A stretch of DNA of 64,000 nt from Fontisubflavum oceani (GTDB taxonomy: Bacteria > Pseudomonadota > Alphaproteobacteria > Rhodobacterales > Rhodobacteraceae), in contig NZ_CP129111.1 in NCBI RefSeq assembly GCF_030407165.1, forward strand, positions 1,736,001 to 1,800,000. Direction: 5' to 3'. The position numbers and the translations under genes are program-made. The notes under the pieces are model-generated. The model did not search any database and was not told the DNA's origin. It saw only the letters and a list, made by a program, of their open reading frames with translations. Shown in pieces: positions 35,290 to 45,234 of the stretch. The number at the start of each line of letters is the position of its first letter. Positions within the stretch are counted from its first letter, which is position 1.

Positions 35290-36018
35290 ATGCGTTTTGT
35301 CTTGGCCCTGTTGCTGCTTACGATCCTTCCCGCCGCCCCGGCGCGGGCGGATTGTGTGGTGCTGCTACATGGGCTGGCGCGGAGTGCGGGCTCTTTAGCG
35401 GTGATGGAAGAGGCGTTGGAGGCGGCGGGTTATCAGGTGGTGAATCGCAGTTACCCCTCGACCCGCGCCTCGATTGCGGAACTGGCCTCGACGACGATTT
35501 TCCCGGCGATGGCACGCTGCGGTGCTGAAGAGGTGCATTTTGTGACGCACTCCATGGGCGGCATCTTGGTGCGCCACTGGTTGTCACAACATCGACCGGT
35601 GCGGTTGGGACGGGTGGTGATGCTGGCGCCGCCCAATAGCGGCTCCGAGTTGGTTGATGTGTTTGGGCCGTTGGAGCCGTTTGAATGGCTGAACGGTCCG
35701 GCGGGGCAAGAACTGGGCACCGGTGCGCAGGATTTGCCGAACCGCTTGCCCGAGGTCGATTTTCCCCTTGGTGTGATTGCCGGGGATCGGACGTTGAACC
35801 CGATCTATTCGGCCCTGATCGAGGGGGCGGATGATGGCAAAGTGGCGGTCGAAAGCACGCGGGTAGCAGGTATGGCGGACCATATCGTGTTGCCGGTGAC
35901 CCATACATTCATGATGAACAACCCTTTGGTAATTGCGGAGGTTTTGGCCTTCTTGGACACGGGCGTGTTTGATCATGAGATGGATCTGTTTGGCGCGATC
36001 GAGATCTTGGCAGACTAG
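35290..36018 (+). CDS. exported alpha/beta hydrolase (lipase-like)
   Basis: The 242-residue protein has a signal peptide (MRFVLALLLLTILPAAPARA). The mature part opens with DCVVLLHGLARSAGSL, the HG oxyanion motif, has the nucleophile elbow THSMGG (Ser88) and a likely catalytic His in VTHTFMMNNP. The pattern fits triacylglycerol lipases or PGAP1-like esterases. It is periplasmic or secreted by inference. It is monocistronic. Confidence 0.85.
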   Translation: MRFVLALLLLTILPAAPARADCVVLLHGLARSAGSLAVMEEALEAAGYQVVNRSYPSTRASIAELASTTIFPAMARCGAEEVHFVTHSMGGILVRHWLSQHRPVRLGRVVMLAPPNSGSELVDVFGPLEPFEWLNGPAGQELGTGAQDLPNRLPEVDFPLGVIAGDRTLNPIYSALIEGADDGKVAVESTRVAGMADHIVLPVTHTFMMNNPLVIAEVLAFLDTGVFDHEMDLFGAIEILAD

Positions 36019-36126
36019 GACTGCGCCCGGGCGAGGCCCGTGGCGCGGGCGGGGGCGCCTTTCCTTACGGCCCTATCGGGGCCCTCGTCAGGGCGCGCTA
36101 CCGCGGGTTTGTGGCGGCGGGTTGGC

Positions 36127-37200
36127 CTAGGTCGCGGGGCCGGTGACGCGGTTGATATGGCCCATTTTGCGCCCCGGGCGGGTGTCGGCTTTGCCGTAGA
36201 GGTGGATTTGTGTGCCAGAGGTTGCGGCGTGGGCGGATGCGCTGTCGATCTGGTCGCCGATCAGGTTTTCCATCACCACATTGGCGTGTCGCGTACCATC
36301 GCCAAGCGGCCAGCCGGTGATGGCGCGGATATGCTGCTCGAACTGATCGACCGCGCAGCCCGCTTGGGTCCAATGGCCAGAATTGTGGACCCGTGGAGCG
36401 ATCTCGTTCACCACCAGACCTTGCGGCGTGACGAAAAGCTCGACGCCGAGGACGCCGACATACTCAAGCGCGTTTAGGATGCGAGAGGCGATCAGCACCG
36501 CGTCGGTTTTCAGGCTTGCTGATATGGCAGCGGGGACAGTTGTTGTGACCAAGATGCCATCGTCATGCACGTTTTCGCCCGGGTCATAGGCGGCGATGGT
36601 GCCGTCCGTGCCGCGGGCGGCGATAACGGAGATTTCGGCGGTGAAATCTACGAAACCCTCGGCAATAGCGGGCGCACCTTCAAGGCTGGCCAGCGCGACA
36701 TCGGCCTCATCCGGCACCATGATCCGTGCCTGGCCTTTGCCGTCATAGCCGAAACGGCGGGTCTTCAGGATTGCGGGTGTGCCGGTTTGGGTGAGCGCTT
36801 GCGATAGGTCGGTTTGTGTGTCGATGGCCGCGAAGGGCGCGGTTGTCAGACCCAAACCGGTGAGGAAACTCTTTTCAGTCAGGCGGTCTTGGCTCGTCTC
36901 AAGCGCGCGCCGGTCAGGGTAGAGCGGTGTTCCGGCGGCCAGGATGTCGAGCGCCGGGGCGGGGATGTTTTCGAACTCGAAGGTGATCACGTCGCAGGCG
37001 GCAGCGAACGCGCGCAGGGCATCCAAATCATCGTAAGCCGCTTGCGTCCACGCATGCGCAACGTCGACGGCGGGCGCCGCACCGGGCTCATAGATATGGG
37101 TCTTATAGCCCAAACGCGCGGCGGCTATGGCCAGCATGCGGCCCAGTTGACCGCCGCCGAGAATGCCGATGGTGCTGCCTTGGGGGAGCGGCTCAGTCAT
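36127..37200 (-). CDS. purK: N5-carboxyaminoimidazole ribonucleotide synthase
   Basis: The 357-residue ATP-grasp protein carboxylates AIR with ATP and bicarbonate in purine synthesis. It shows GILGGGQLGRMLAIAAARLG, CDVITFEFENIP, ILKTRRFGYDGKGQ, FTAEISVIAARG and NEIAPRVHNSGHWT. It overlaps purE by eight bases, so the two are translationally coupled. Confidence 0.96.
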   Translation of the reverse strand: MTEPLPQGSTIGILGGGQLGRMLAIAAARLGYKTHIYEPGAAPAVDVAHAWTQAAYDDLDALRAFAAACDVITFEFENIPAPALDILAAGTPLYPDRRALETSQDRLTEKSFLTGLGLTTAPFAAIDTQTDLSQALTQTGTPAILKTRRFGYDGKGQARIMVPDEADVALASLEGAPAIAEGFVDFTAEISVIAARGTDGTIAAYDPGENVHDDGILVTTTVPAAISASLKTDAVLIASRILNALEYVGVLGVELFVTPQGLVVNEIAPRVHNSGHWTQAGCAVDQFEQHIRAITGWPLGDGTRHANVVMENLIGDQIDSASAHAATSGTQIHLYGKADTRPGRKMGHINRVTGPAT

Positions 37201-37681
37201 CTTGCGGCGTCTCGGGGATCGAGGAGGAGAGATCGGTGCGCCAAGCGTCGAGACGCGCGGCCAAGGCCGGATCCGAGGTGGCCAGAATAGCCGCCGCCAT
37301 CAGCCCCGCATTGGCGGCACCGGCCGCGCCGATTGCCATGGTGGCGACTGGGAAGCCGCGCGGCATTTGCAGGATCGAGTAGAGGCTGTCGACGCCGGAG
37401 AGTGCCTTGGTTTGCACCGGGACGCCAATCACCGGCACCCGGGTTTTCGAGGCCATCATGCCGGGCAGATGCGCCGCGCCGCCCGCGCCCGCAATGATCG
37501 CTTTCAGCCCGCGATCCACAGCGGTCTTGCCATAGTCCCAGAGCCGATCAGGCGTCCTGTGGGCCGAAACGATCCGGGTCTCATACGGCACGCCAAGCGC
37601 ATCCAGCATCTCGGCGGCTTCGCGCATCGTGGACCAGTCGGATTGGCTGCCCATGATGATGCCGATCTCGGCGTTTTCCAT
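37193..37681 (-). CDS. purE: N5-carboxyaminoimidazole ribonucleotide mutase
   Basis: The 162-residue protein has the class I PurE signatures IIMGSQSDWSTMREAAEML, VSAHRTPDRLWDY, IIAGAGGAAHLPGMMAS and GVDSLYSILQMPRGFPVATM. It converts N5-CAIR to CAIR, using the PurK product. First gene of purEK. Confidence 0.97.
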   Translation of the reverse strand: MENAEIGIIMGSQSDWSTMREAAEMLDALGVPYETRIVSAHRTPDRLWDYGKTAVDRGLKAIIAGAGGAAHLPGMMASKTRVPVIGVPVQTKALSGVDSLYSILQMPRGFPVATMAIGAAGAANAGLMAAAILATSDPALAARLDAWRTDLSSSIPETPQDD

Positions 37682-37734
37682 GATATTCGGCCCCTTTGGC
37701 GGATCAGAGCGCGCACTATAGCCAGACCGGCGGT

Positions 37735-37953
37735 CTAGGCAATGATATCGGGGGTCAGTTCATCTTCGATCCGGGTGATCTGATCCTTCAAAGCCAGCTT
37801 TTGCTTTTTCAAGCGCCGAAGGGTCAGCTGATCGGGCCGGGTACGTTCGGAAAGGGCGGAGATGGCCTCATCCAAGTCGCGATGCTCACGCCGAAGCACC
37901 TCCAGCTTCACGCGGAGCACCTCTTCATGGCTCATTTCGGTGGGGGCGTTCAT
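37735..37953 (-). CDS. YdcH-family (DUF465) small coiled-coil protein
   Basis: The 72-residue protein (from ATG 37953, MNAPTEMSHEEVLRVKLEVL) is mostly helical, with HRDLDEAISALSER followed by LTLRRLKKQKLALKDQITRIE. The KKxKLxLKDxI pattern defines the DUF465/YdcH family. The role is unknown. It lies just upstream of purEK on the same strand. Confidence 0.85.
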   Translation of the reverse strand: MNAPTEMSHEEVLRVKLEVLRREHRDLDEAISALSERTRPDQLTLRRLKKQKLALKDQITRIEDELTPDIIA

Positions 37954-38127
37954 CTCAAAGCCTTGCAGGATTCGCCTTAACAGCGGTTCAAGATAGCGAG
38001 AAATGCCCGTGAGGCAAAGTGTTGCCGCCCTTGCAGGGACCAAATGCCCGCCCCATATTATATCTTAACCGGGCTGCCGAATGCGGGGCCCCAGATAGCA
38101 GATCGCTTAGCGCTAAGGATGTGCCCG

Positions 38128-38556
38128 ATGACCAAATTAACCCTTGGATCGCACCCATTTCTACTGGGATTCGATCAACTGGAACGCCTAGTGGAACGCA
38201 CCGCGAAATCGGGCAATGACGGCTATCCGCCCTATAACATCGAACAAAAGGGCGAAAACGCCTATCGGATCACGCTCGCGGTGGCGGGTTTTGCCGAAGA
38301 GGATTTGTCGATCACCGTCGAGGACCGGCAGTTGGTGATCCGCGGGCGGCAGGCCGATGACGACAATGGCCGGATGTTTCTGCATCGCGGCATCGCGGCC
38401 AGGCAGTTTCAGCGCAGCTTCGTTTTGGCCGAAGGGGTCGATGTCGCGGGCGCGATGATGGAACATGGGCTTCTGCATGTGGATCTCGCCCGTGTGGTGC
38501 CCGATAGCGTGGTGCAAACGATAGAAATCAAAACCGGAGGTAAGAGCAATGTTTGA
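38128..38556 (+). CDS. Hsp20/alpha-crystallin small heat-shock protein
   Basis: From ATG 38128 (AAGGAT eight bases upstream) the 142-residue protein has the IbpA-like start MTKLTLGSHPFLLGFDQLER. The alpha-crystallin domain follows (YPPYNIEQKGENAYRITLAVAGF, LSITVEDRQLVIRGRQ, FLHRGIAARQFQRSFVLAEGV, with GLLHVDL near the C-terminus). It holds unfolding proteins during stress. The final eight bases overlap the DUF1150 gene. Confidence 0.93.
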   Translation: MTKLTLGSHPFLLGFDQLERLVERTAKSGNDGYPPYNIEQKGENAYRITLAVAGFAEEDLSITVEDRQLVIRGRQADDDNGRMFLHRGIAARQFQRSFVLAEGVDVAGAMMEHGLLHVDLARVVPDSVVQTIEIKTGGKSNV

Positions 38557-38776
38557 ACAAAATGACGCCGCCCGGACCGAGGGCCAACCGATCGTTTATA
38601 TTCGCAAAGTGGCGGTCGCGGACCTGCCGCGGGAAGTGCGGCAGCAAGCCGAGGGCTTGGACGAGCTTTATGCGATTGGCAGCGAGACCGGTGAGCAACT
38701 GGCGCTTGTCAGAGATCGCAAACTCGCCTTCATCGTGGCGCGCCAAAACGACATGACGCCGGTCAGCGTGCACTAA
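38549..38776 (+). CDS. DUF1150 family protein
   Basis: The 75-residue protein (IVYIRKVAVADLPREVRQQA, then LYAIGSETGEQLALVRDRKLAFIVARQNDMTPVSVH) matches the alphaproteobacterial DUF1150 family, commonly found directly behind an Hsp20 gene. The overlap with hsp20 suggests a linked function in the stress response. The mechanism is unknown. Confidence 0.88.
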   Translation: MFEQNDAARTEGQPIVYIRKVAVADLPREVRQQAEGLDELYAIGSETGEQLALVRDRKLAFIVARQNDMTPVSVH

Positions 38777-38805
38777 CGACCGGCGCACACCAGGTGTGTG
38801 TGGGG

Positions 38806-38840
38806 AAGGGGGCGCCTGTTATGGGCGTCCCCTTTCTTTG
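38806..38840 (+). terminator. rho-independent terminator of the hsp20-DUF1150 operon
   Basis: AAGGGGGCGCC at 38806-38816 pairs with GGCGTCCCCTT at 38824-38834 (one mismatch) across a 7-base loop, followed by a T-rich stretch with one C. It begins 30 bases after the DUF1150 stop. Nothing else is visible between it and the permease gene at 39009. Confidence 0.85.
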
Positions 38841-39008
38841 AGGGTGTGCGTTTTGTCGACGGATCTTCTTGGAGCTGAAGCCCGGAAGTTTTGGGGGTTT
38901 CCGAGATCACCAATCAAGGTGGACGTCGAGATGGCTCAAATCCTCCTCCATTGACCAATTTGCTTTGGGCATATTGGCGCGGGTATTGGGTCTTCATTTG
39001 GGACGAGG

Positions 39009-39944
39009 CTATCGGTGTCGGCCCATCGCCGAGATGCCGACGGCGGCCAGAATGATAAGGCCCATTGTCAGGTCGCGGAAAAACGGGTCGATGCTGAGGA
39101 TGTTGAAGCCGTTATTGACGAGCGCGAGCAAGAAGACACCGGCGAGCGAGCGCCAGACCGCGCCTTGGCCACCATAGATGCTTGTGCCGCCGAGAATGAC
39201 AGCAGCGATGGCTTGTAGCTCCATGCCCGACCCGGCAGAGGCCTGTCCAAGCGCCACGCGGGAGGTCGTGATGATCGATGCAAGCCCGGCGGCAAAACCG
39301 GCGATGGCGAAGGTTGCGATCTTGATCCGGTTTGTACGGATGCCCGACAGGATCGCGGCTTCCTCATTGCCGCCAACCGAAAAGACGCGGCGCCCGAACG
39401 TGGTATGATTAAGAAAGAAGGTTAGGAAGATTGCGAAAATCGCCATAAGCCAAACGGCGTTGAAGACACCCAAGAACCGTCCACGCCCGAGCCAAGTGAA
39501 CTCATCGAGGCGAACGGAGATGAGCCGCCCATCCGACAGAGCCACGGCGATGCCGCTGAAGATGAGCGCGGTGGCGATGGTTGCGAGAAAGGAATGAACA
39601 CGCAGTGTGGTGATGGCGAGCCCGTTGACAAACCCCAGAGCCAACCCGACGAAAGGCGCGAGCAACAGGCCCAGATAGGGGTTCACGTTCAACGCGAGCC
39701 ATGCTGATGCGACAGATCCCATCGCAAAGATCGCCCCGACCGATAGATCAAAGCCCCCCACGATGATCACGAGCGTCATTGCCGAGGCCATGATCGCCAG
39801 TGGCGCGTTCTGGTTCAGGATGTTCAGGAGGTTGCGCCCCGTCAGAAAGCTGTCAGAGGACAGTGACAACACGATCATCAGGACCGCGATTAGGATCAGA
39901 ACCGCGTAAGATTGCATGAAATGGATGAGTTGCGCGCGGGTCAT
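39009..39944 (-). CDS. ABC transporter permease, ribose/branched-sugar type
   Basis: The 311-residue protein has eight to ten membrane helices and RbsC-like signatures: FLTGRNLLNILNQNAPLAIM, VIIVGGFDLSVGAIFAMGS, GGNEEAAILSGI and AVILGGTSIYGGQGAVWRSLAGVF. It forms the membrane channel of the import system encoded upstream. Its ATG overlaps the ATPase stop (ATGA). Last gene of the substrate-binding protein-hyuA-hyuB-ATPase-permease operon. Confidence 0.92.
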   Translation of the reverse strand: MTRAQLIHFMQSYAVLILIAVLMIVLSLSSDSFLTGRNLLNILNQNAPLAIMASAMTLVIIVGGFDLSVGAIFAMGSVASAWLALNVNPYLGLLLAPFVGLALGFVNGLAITTLRVHSFLATIATALIFSGIAVALSDGRLISVRLDEFTWLGRGRFLGVFNAVWLMAIFAIFLTFFLNHTTFGRRVFSVGGNEEAAILSGIRTNRIKIATFAIAGFAAGLASIITTSRVALGQASAGSGMELQAIAAVILGGTSIYGGQGAVWRSLAGVFLLALVNNGFNILSIDPFFRDLTMGLIILAAVGISAMGRHR

Positions 39945-41449
39945 GCCACGTTGTCCTCCGTGCCTTGATGGGTGAAGAGGGCGGCGAGCACATCGGCCTC
40001 GCTCACCACGTCGGGATCGATCTCGTCGACCAGTTGGCCGCGATCGACAAGATGGACACGCGTCGCCAGGCCAAGCACCTCGTCAATCTCGCTGGAGATG
40101 ATCAGGATCGCTGCGCCCTCCCGAGCCAGCCGTCCAATTTCGTTGTGAATGGCCTCGCGGGCACCAACGTCGACCCCGCGCGACGGTTCGTCGAGGATGA
40201 TCACTTTCGGATTGCCCGCGATCCATTTGCCGATCAGCACCTTTTGCTGATTGCCGCCGGAGTAATTCGAGATGTCACCATCAACCAGGGACGGTCGAAT
40301 TTGGAACCGGTCGATGAGCCGTTGCGCCAAGCCGCGCTCTTCGGTTTCGGCCAGAATGCCGGCCTTGGACATGTGTGTGAGATGCGGGAGCGATATATTG
40401 GCCCGCACCGGGAGGGTCATGACCAATCCGTGGCCGCGCCGATCCTCAGGCACAAGGACGAGCCCCGCCTCGGTTGCCGCGCGGATGTTGTGTGGGGGTA
40501 GGCGGCGGCCAGCAACTTCAACTTGGCCCGTGGCGGGGTCTGCGCCGATGATCGCGCGTGCAATCTCGGACCGGCCTGCGCCCACAAGGCCAGCAAAGCC
40601 GACGATCTCTCCGGCGCGAATATCCAGCCGCGCGACCTGAGCCCCATTGGGTGACGAGAGATTGCGCACCGAAAGCATGACATCGCCATGATCACGGCAT
40701 TTTTCGGGGTAAAGCGTTTCGGATTTCACGCCGCCCAACATCGCGCTGACCAACGATTCCTTGGTTTCCTCGCGGGTTTCACCGCTTTGGACGGTTTCCC
40801 CGTTTCGCAGAACCGTCACACGATCGGTCACGTCGAGGATATCTTGCAAAAAGTGGGTCACATAGATCACCGAGCGACCCTCGTCGCGCAGTCTTCGCAT
40901 AATACGGTGCAGTTGATCGACTTCGGTCTTCGAGAGCGACGCGGTCGGCTCGTCCATCACGATCACACGCGATTGGCGGGCGAGGGCGCGCAAGATTTCT
41001 ATTTTTTGTTGTTCGGCAATGGTCAGACTTGCTGCGGCCGCATCCGGGTCGAGATGTAGGCCGCTTGTCTCCATCAGCGCCCGAAGCCGTTTGGCTTCGG
41101 TGCCCTTCAGCACGCCGTGGCGATGCTCCTCTAGGCCAAGAAAGACATTCTGCGCCACCGTCAGTGCCGGAACGAGTTGCAGTTCCTGATGCATGATCGC
41201 CACGCCGTTTTCCAACGCCGTCGGAGTGTCCCACCGATCCTCGATGCGGCCATCCACCTCGATCTGCCCCTGCGAGGCGCGGTAGTAGCCTCCCAGAACT
41301 TTGCCCAAGGTGGACTTGCCGGCGCCGTTCTCGCCGATCAGACCGTGGATTTCGCCGGGGTGGATGTCGATATCCACCCCGGTGAGCACCTGAATGTCGC
41401 CGAAGCGCACCCCGATGCCACGGGCCGAGAGAAGCGCGCCGGTGCTCAC
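39941..41449 (-). CDS. ABC transporter ATP-binding protein with two nucleotide-binding domains (RbsA-like)
   Basis: The 502-residue protein carries two ABC domains. The first has Walker A GENGAGKST (residues 39-47) and the Walker B region SRVIVMDEPTASLSK. The second has the degenerate P-loop GLVGAGRSEIARAI and signature NYSGGNQQKVLIGKW with VIILDEPSRGVDVGAR. This layout is specific to sugar-type importers (RbsA/MglA). Here it powers uptake for the hydantoinase operon. It overlaps hyuB and the permease gene by ATGA at both ends. Confidence 0.94.
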   Translation of the reverse strand: MSTGALLSARGIGVRFGDIQVLTGVDIDIHPGEIHGLIGENGAGKSTLGKVLGGYYRASQGQIEVDGRIEDRWDTPTALENGVAIMHQELQLVPALTVAQNVFLGLEEHRHGVLKGTEAKRLRALMETSGLHLDPDAAAASLTIAEQQKIEILRALARQSRVIVMDEPTASLSKTEVDQLHRIMRRLRDEGRSVIYVTHFLQDILDVTDRVTVLRNGETVQSGETREETKESLVSAMLGGVKSETLYPEKCRDHGDVMLSVRNLSSPNGAQVARLDIRAGEIVGFAGLVGAGRSEIARAIIGADPATGQVEVAGRRLPPHNIRAATEAGLVLVPEDRRGHGLVMTLPVRANISLPHLTHMSKAGILAETEERGLAQRLIDRFQIRPSLVDGDISNYSGGNQQKVLIGKWIAGNPKVIILDEPSRGVDVGAREAIHNEIGRLAREGAAILIISSEIDEVLGLATRVHLVDRGQLVDEIDPDVVSEADVLAALFTHQGTEDNVA

Positions 41450-43149
41450 CGCGGCACCGATGCCTCGGTATCGACACTGCCATCTTCCGCGATGACAACA
41501 CCGTAGTCGCGCTGCGCCGCGGTGGGGCTGACCAGTCCGCGGGCGACATCGCGGGCCACCGCGTCAAAGTCGCGTTCCATGGGGTCACCGTTGCCGCCGC
41601 CGCCGCCGCCGGTCTTGCATTCCACAACCGTGCCCGCAGGCAAGGCGCGGGCGCGCATCTTCAGGGTGTGTTCGACTGTACCATCGGGGAAGGCAACGGT
41701 GATTTCGGGACCAAGACCGTCCTTGCCGCCATTCAGGCCCCAGGCCGGGGTCTTGGACCGCTCGAACCAGATGGCACCGAAGTTGTCCTGCAGCATCGTA
41801 TACCGCCGGGTGACGCCGAAGCCGCCACGGTTCTTACCGGGCCCCGCACTGTCAGCTCGCATGGAGAACTCTTCAAGCCGCACTGGGAACTTGGTCTCCA
41901 TCACCTCGGCAGGGATATTGCGGAAGCCGCCATTGACCAGGTTGATCAAGGCGCTTTCGCCGTCACTGTCGGCGCGACCGCCCCAACCGCCAGCCGTGGG
42001 CTCGATCGAGATCCACTGGCCGCGTTTGGGATCGACCGAGAAGAACCCAACGACCATAGAGTCGCCGTAGTGGGCGGCGGTAGAGCGTTCCGGCATGGCT
42101 TCGGACAGGCAGGAGATGAAGAGGTCCGCCAAAAGACCCAGCCCGGTGAAATACCATTCGCAGGCCGCAGGCTCTCCGGCGTTGAACATGCATTCCTCCG
42201 GCAAGACCACCGACATGGTTTCGAAGGAGCCACCAGTGATCGCCCGGTCAGGCGAGATCATTGTCTTGTAGGCGAGGCGCAAGAGCGACTCGGTCTGGCT
42301 GGCGCCGCAATTGACCGACCCGGCCACGGGGCCGGAGGTCCCCGTCAGATCGACGATCAGCTCCTCGCCCTTCACCGTCAGCGTGAGTGCAACCTTAACC
42401 GGTGCGTCGCCGACGCCGTCATTATCGAGATACCCTTCGCGGCTCCAGCTGCCGTCTTGGATGGCCGCGATGGCTTCACGATCCAATTGGCGCGCCTGTT
42501 CAAAGATGTTCTGGCAGGCGGCGCGATAGGTGTCGGCGCCAATTTTGCCCAGCAACTGACCCAAACGGCGCTCCCCCGTCCGGATCGCCGCAATTTGTGC
42601 GCCGAGGTCGCCAATCGTAGCGCCTTCCAACCGGGTGTTGAGCTTCAAATGGTCATACCATTCGCGGATCGGCTTGCCTTGGCTGACAATCCGGGTCGGC
42701 CCGAGGCGCAGACCCTCTTGATAGATATTGGTCGACGACATGGTTGAGCCGGGATCCATTGCACCGATATCGTTCCAGTGCGCCCGCGCCGCGCCGAACC
42801 CGACCAAGTCGCCATCGTCGAAGATCGGCCCGATGGCCGTGACATCATGCAGGTGCGTGCCCTGCATATAGCTATCATTCATGATGAAGATGTCGCCTTC
42901 GTGGATGTCGTCGCCGTAGTAGTCTTTCACGTGGCGCACACAGACATCGATGGCTCCGATGAAGAGCGGGACGCCGGTGGATTGACCGAGCATGTTGCCG
43001 TGCTCATCCATCAAGGCGACGGCACTGTCTTTGCCTTCATAGATGATCGCCGAATGGGCGGAGCGCCACAGCGAGGCATTCATATCCTCGGCGCAGGAGA
43101 TGACGAAGTTACGGACGACTTCGGTGGTAATCGGATCGGCGGTGCTCAT
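41446..43149 (-). CDS. hyuB: hydantoinase B / oxoprolinase-family subunit
   Basis: The 567-residue protein matches HyuB: DPITTEVVRNFVISCAEDMN, HGNMLGQSTGVPLFIGAIDV, GDIFIMNDSYMQGTHLHDVT, DLVGFGAARAHWNDIGAMDPGS and the glycine-rich ECKTGGGGGGNGDP near the C-terminus. With HyuA it forms the ATP-dependent enzyme that opens hydantoin, N-methylhydantoin or 5-oxoproline rings. Substrate choice cannot be read from the sequence. ATGA overlaps at both ends tie it to hyuA and the transporter ATPase. Confidence 0.92.
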   Translation of the reverse strand: MSTADPITTEVVRNFVISCAEDMNASLWRSAHSAIIYEGKDSAVALMDEHGNMLGQSTGVPLFIGAIDVCVRHVKDYYGDDIHEGDIFIMNDSYMQGTHLHDVTAIGPIFDDGDLVGFGAARAHWNDIGAMDPGSTMSSTNIYQEGLRLGPTRIVSQGKPIREWYDHLKLNTRLEGATIGDLGAQIAAIRTGERRLGQLLGKIGADTYRAACQNIFEQARQLDREAIAAIQDGSWSREGYLDNDGVGDAPVKVALTLTVKGEELIVDLTGTSGPVAGSVNCGASQTESLLRLAYKTMISPDRAITGGSFETMSVVLPEECMFNAGEPAACEWYFTGLGLLADLFISCLSEAMPERSTAAHYGDSMVVGFFSVDPKRGQWISIEPTAGGWGGRADSDGESALINLVNGGFRNIPAEVMETKFPVRLEEFSMRADSAGPGKNRGGFGVTRRYTMLQDNFGAIWFERSKTPAWGLNGGKDGLGPEITVAFPDGTVEHTLKMRARALPAGTVVECKTGGGGGGNGDPMERDFDAVARDVARGLVSPTAAQRDYGVVIAEDGSVDTEASVPR

Positions 43150-45173
43150 GCGGCGTCCTCCTTCACAAGGCTCATATGGCCGCCATCAATCAACTGGGCG
43201 GTCCAGCCCGGGGGCAGCAACGTGGTCGATGTGACTTCTTCGATGATGGCGGGACCAGAGACGGCATCGCCGTCGCCGATGCTGTTGCGGTCGATGATCG
43301 CGGTCGATACGTGGCTGCCGCCGAACCAGACGTCGCGCTCGCGCGCGGGGCGCGGCTCTGCCCGCTCGGGCGGAGCATTTTCGGGGCGATCCAGACGACC
43401 GAGCGCCGCGAGCCGGATATTGGCCATCTCGACCCGGTTCTCCGGCGAGTTATGACCATACTGCCGTTCATAAGCCGCGTCGAAATCGGCCCGGATCTTG
43501 TCCATGTCGATCGGGCCATCATCAAGCTGGATCGTGAGCACGTATTCTTGGCCGTAATAGCGGAAGTCGATTGCCCGCTCGATGCCGACACGGTCCTTAT
43601 CGATCCCCTCTTCGGCCAGAAAGGCGAGGCCCTTTTCTGCGAGGCCGTCGAAGGCATCTTCAATGCTCTTGGCCTCAATCTGATCCCAGAAACTGTAGAG
43701 CGTTTCCTTGAAATCGTGCCGCACATCCGTTTGCAACATGCCCCAGGCGGAGAATGCGCCGGGGTGGACGGGAATAATGACTTCGCTGATTTCCAGCTCT
43801 TCGGCCAGGGCAGCCGCCTGCGCGGGGCCGGCCCCACCAAACGCCACCAAGGAGAACTCGCGCGGGTCGATGCCGCGCTGAATGGTGATGGTGCGGATCG
43901 CGTCGGCCATCTTGGCGTTGACGATATCGATCACCCCTTGCGCCATCTCTTCGGCATTCATGCCGAAGTCGGCGCCGAGTTTGGCGAGGGCGTCCGCCGC
44001 GGCGTCGCGGTCGAGGGCCATCTCACCGCCAGAGAAATTGGCGCCATCGATCCGACCAAGGACGAGGTTGGCATCGGAGACGACTGGTTCTGTTCCGCCC
44101 AGCCCATAACATACCGGCCCTGGTTTGGACCCGGCCGATTGCAGGCCGACACGCAACGCGCCCGCCTCTTTCCAGGCGATGGAGCCGCCACCCGCACCGA
44201 TGACGTGGATATCAACCACGGACATCTGGATTGGCAGGCCTTCCAGCATCGCTTCATTCGAGGTTGAGGGTAGCCCGTCGATGACCAACGAGGCATCGAA
44301 AGAGGTGCCGCCCATATCGACGCAGATCAGGTTCGGCCGCCCGGTCGCCGCCGAGAGCGCTTTACCACCAATGGCGCCGCCAACCGGCCCCGACAACAGC
44401 GTCTGGAAGCGGGGTTTCCGATGCGGTGGTTGCCGTCATGACGCCGCCATTAGACTCCATCACGTGCAGCCGCCGCCCGCGGGGAGCCGGTCGCCCATCT
44501 CTGCCTGAAGTGTCGAGATGTATTTGCGGACAACTGGCGCGAGATAGGCGTCGGTGACCGTTGTCGAGGTGCGTTCAAACTCCCGCCATTCTGGCGAGAC
44601 GTGATGCGACAGGACGATCTGTACGCCCGGCAAGCGTTCCTGCAGATAGTCACGAGCGGCCAATTCATGCGCTGAATTGTTAAAGGAAAAGAGCAGGGAG
44701 ACGGCAATCGCCTCGTAATTCTCGGTTGCGCATGCCTCGACCACCTTGTCGAGGTCCGACAGGCGCAGCGGCTCCAATTCATCCCCATTTGCGGCGATGC
44801 GCCCGGCAACCGTGTAGGTATGCTCAAGGGAGGCGAGCGGTTCGGGCTTGTTCCATTGGATCGAGAATATCTCGCCCCGATCATTGCCCTGGATCGTATA
44901 GATGTCGCGGAAGTTTTCGTTGGTCACCAGGGCGACCTTGGACCCCCGCCGCGTCAGCAACGCGTTGAGGCCAACTGTCGTACCGTGAACAAAGAAGGCC
45001 ATCGCGCCATCGTCGCCCAATATCTGATCGATGCCTTTGAGAACGGCCAGCGCGGGGTTGTCAGGGGTCGACAAAATCTTCGTCGCCCCGCAGCGCCCCG
45101 TTTCGACGTCTTGGTAGACAATATCTGTGAATGTGCCGCCAATATCAGCGGACACGCGATAGCTTTTACTCAT
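43146..45173 (-). CDS. hyuA: hydantoinase A / oxoprolinase-family ATPase subunit, broken by two apparent compensating indels
   Basis: From ATG 45173 (MSKSYRVSADIGGTFTDIVY) the protein has the HyuA N-terminus with its acetate-kinase-like phosphate loop DIGGTFTD, then LLTRRGSKVALVTNENFRD. At about 44469-44471 a base appears missing and at 44405-44408 one appears extra. Between them the frame reads LHVMESNGGVMTATTASETP, exactly the family sequence, before LLSGPVGGAIGGKALS resumes. Later motifs are NLICVDMGGTSFDASLV, IGAGGGSIAW and FGGAGPAQAAALAEEL. Intact length would be about 675 residues. It overlaps hyuB by ATGA. Confidence 0.9.
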
Positions 45174-45234
45174 GATTGCTGCCTTTCGGATGACCTGGCG
45201 GAGCGTGGACCGACGCCCCACCGTAAAGTGACGA

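Noticed and set aside
44396..44460. Two separate hydantoinase A genes, or a split hyuA
   Set aside because: The intervening frame reads exact HyuA sequence and two opposite indels explain the split, so one gene is the better reading.
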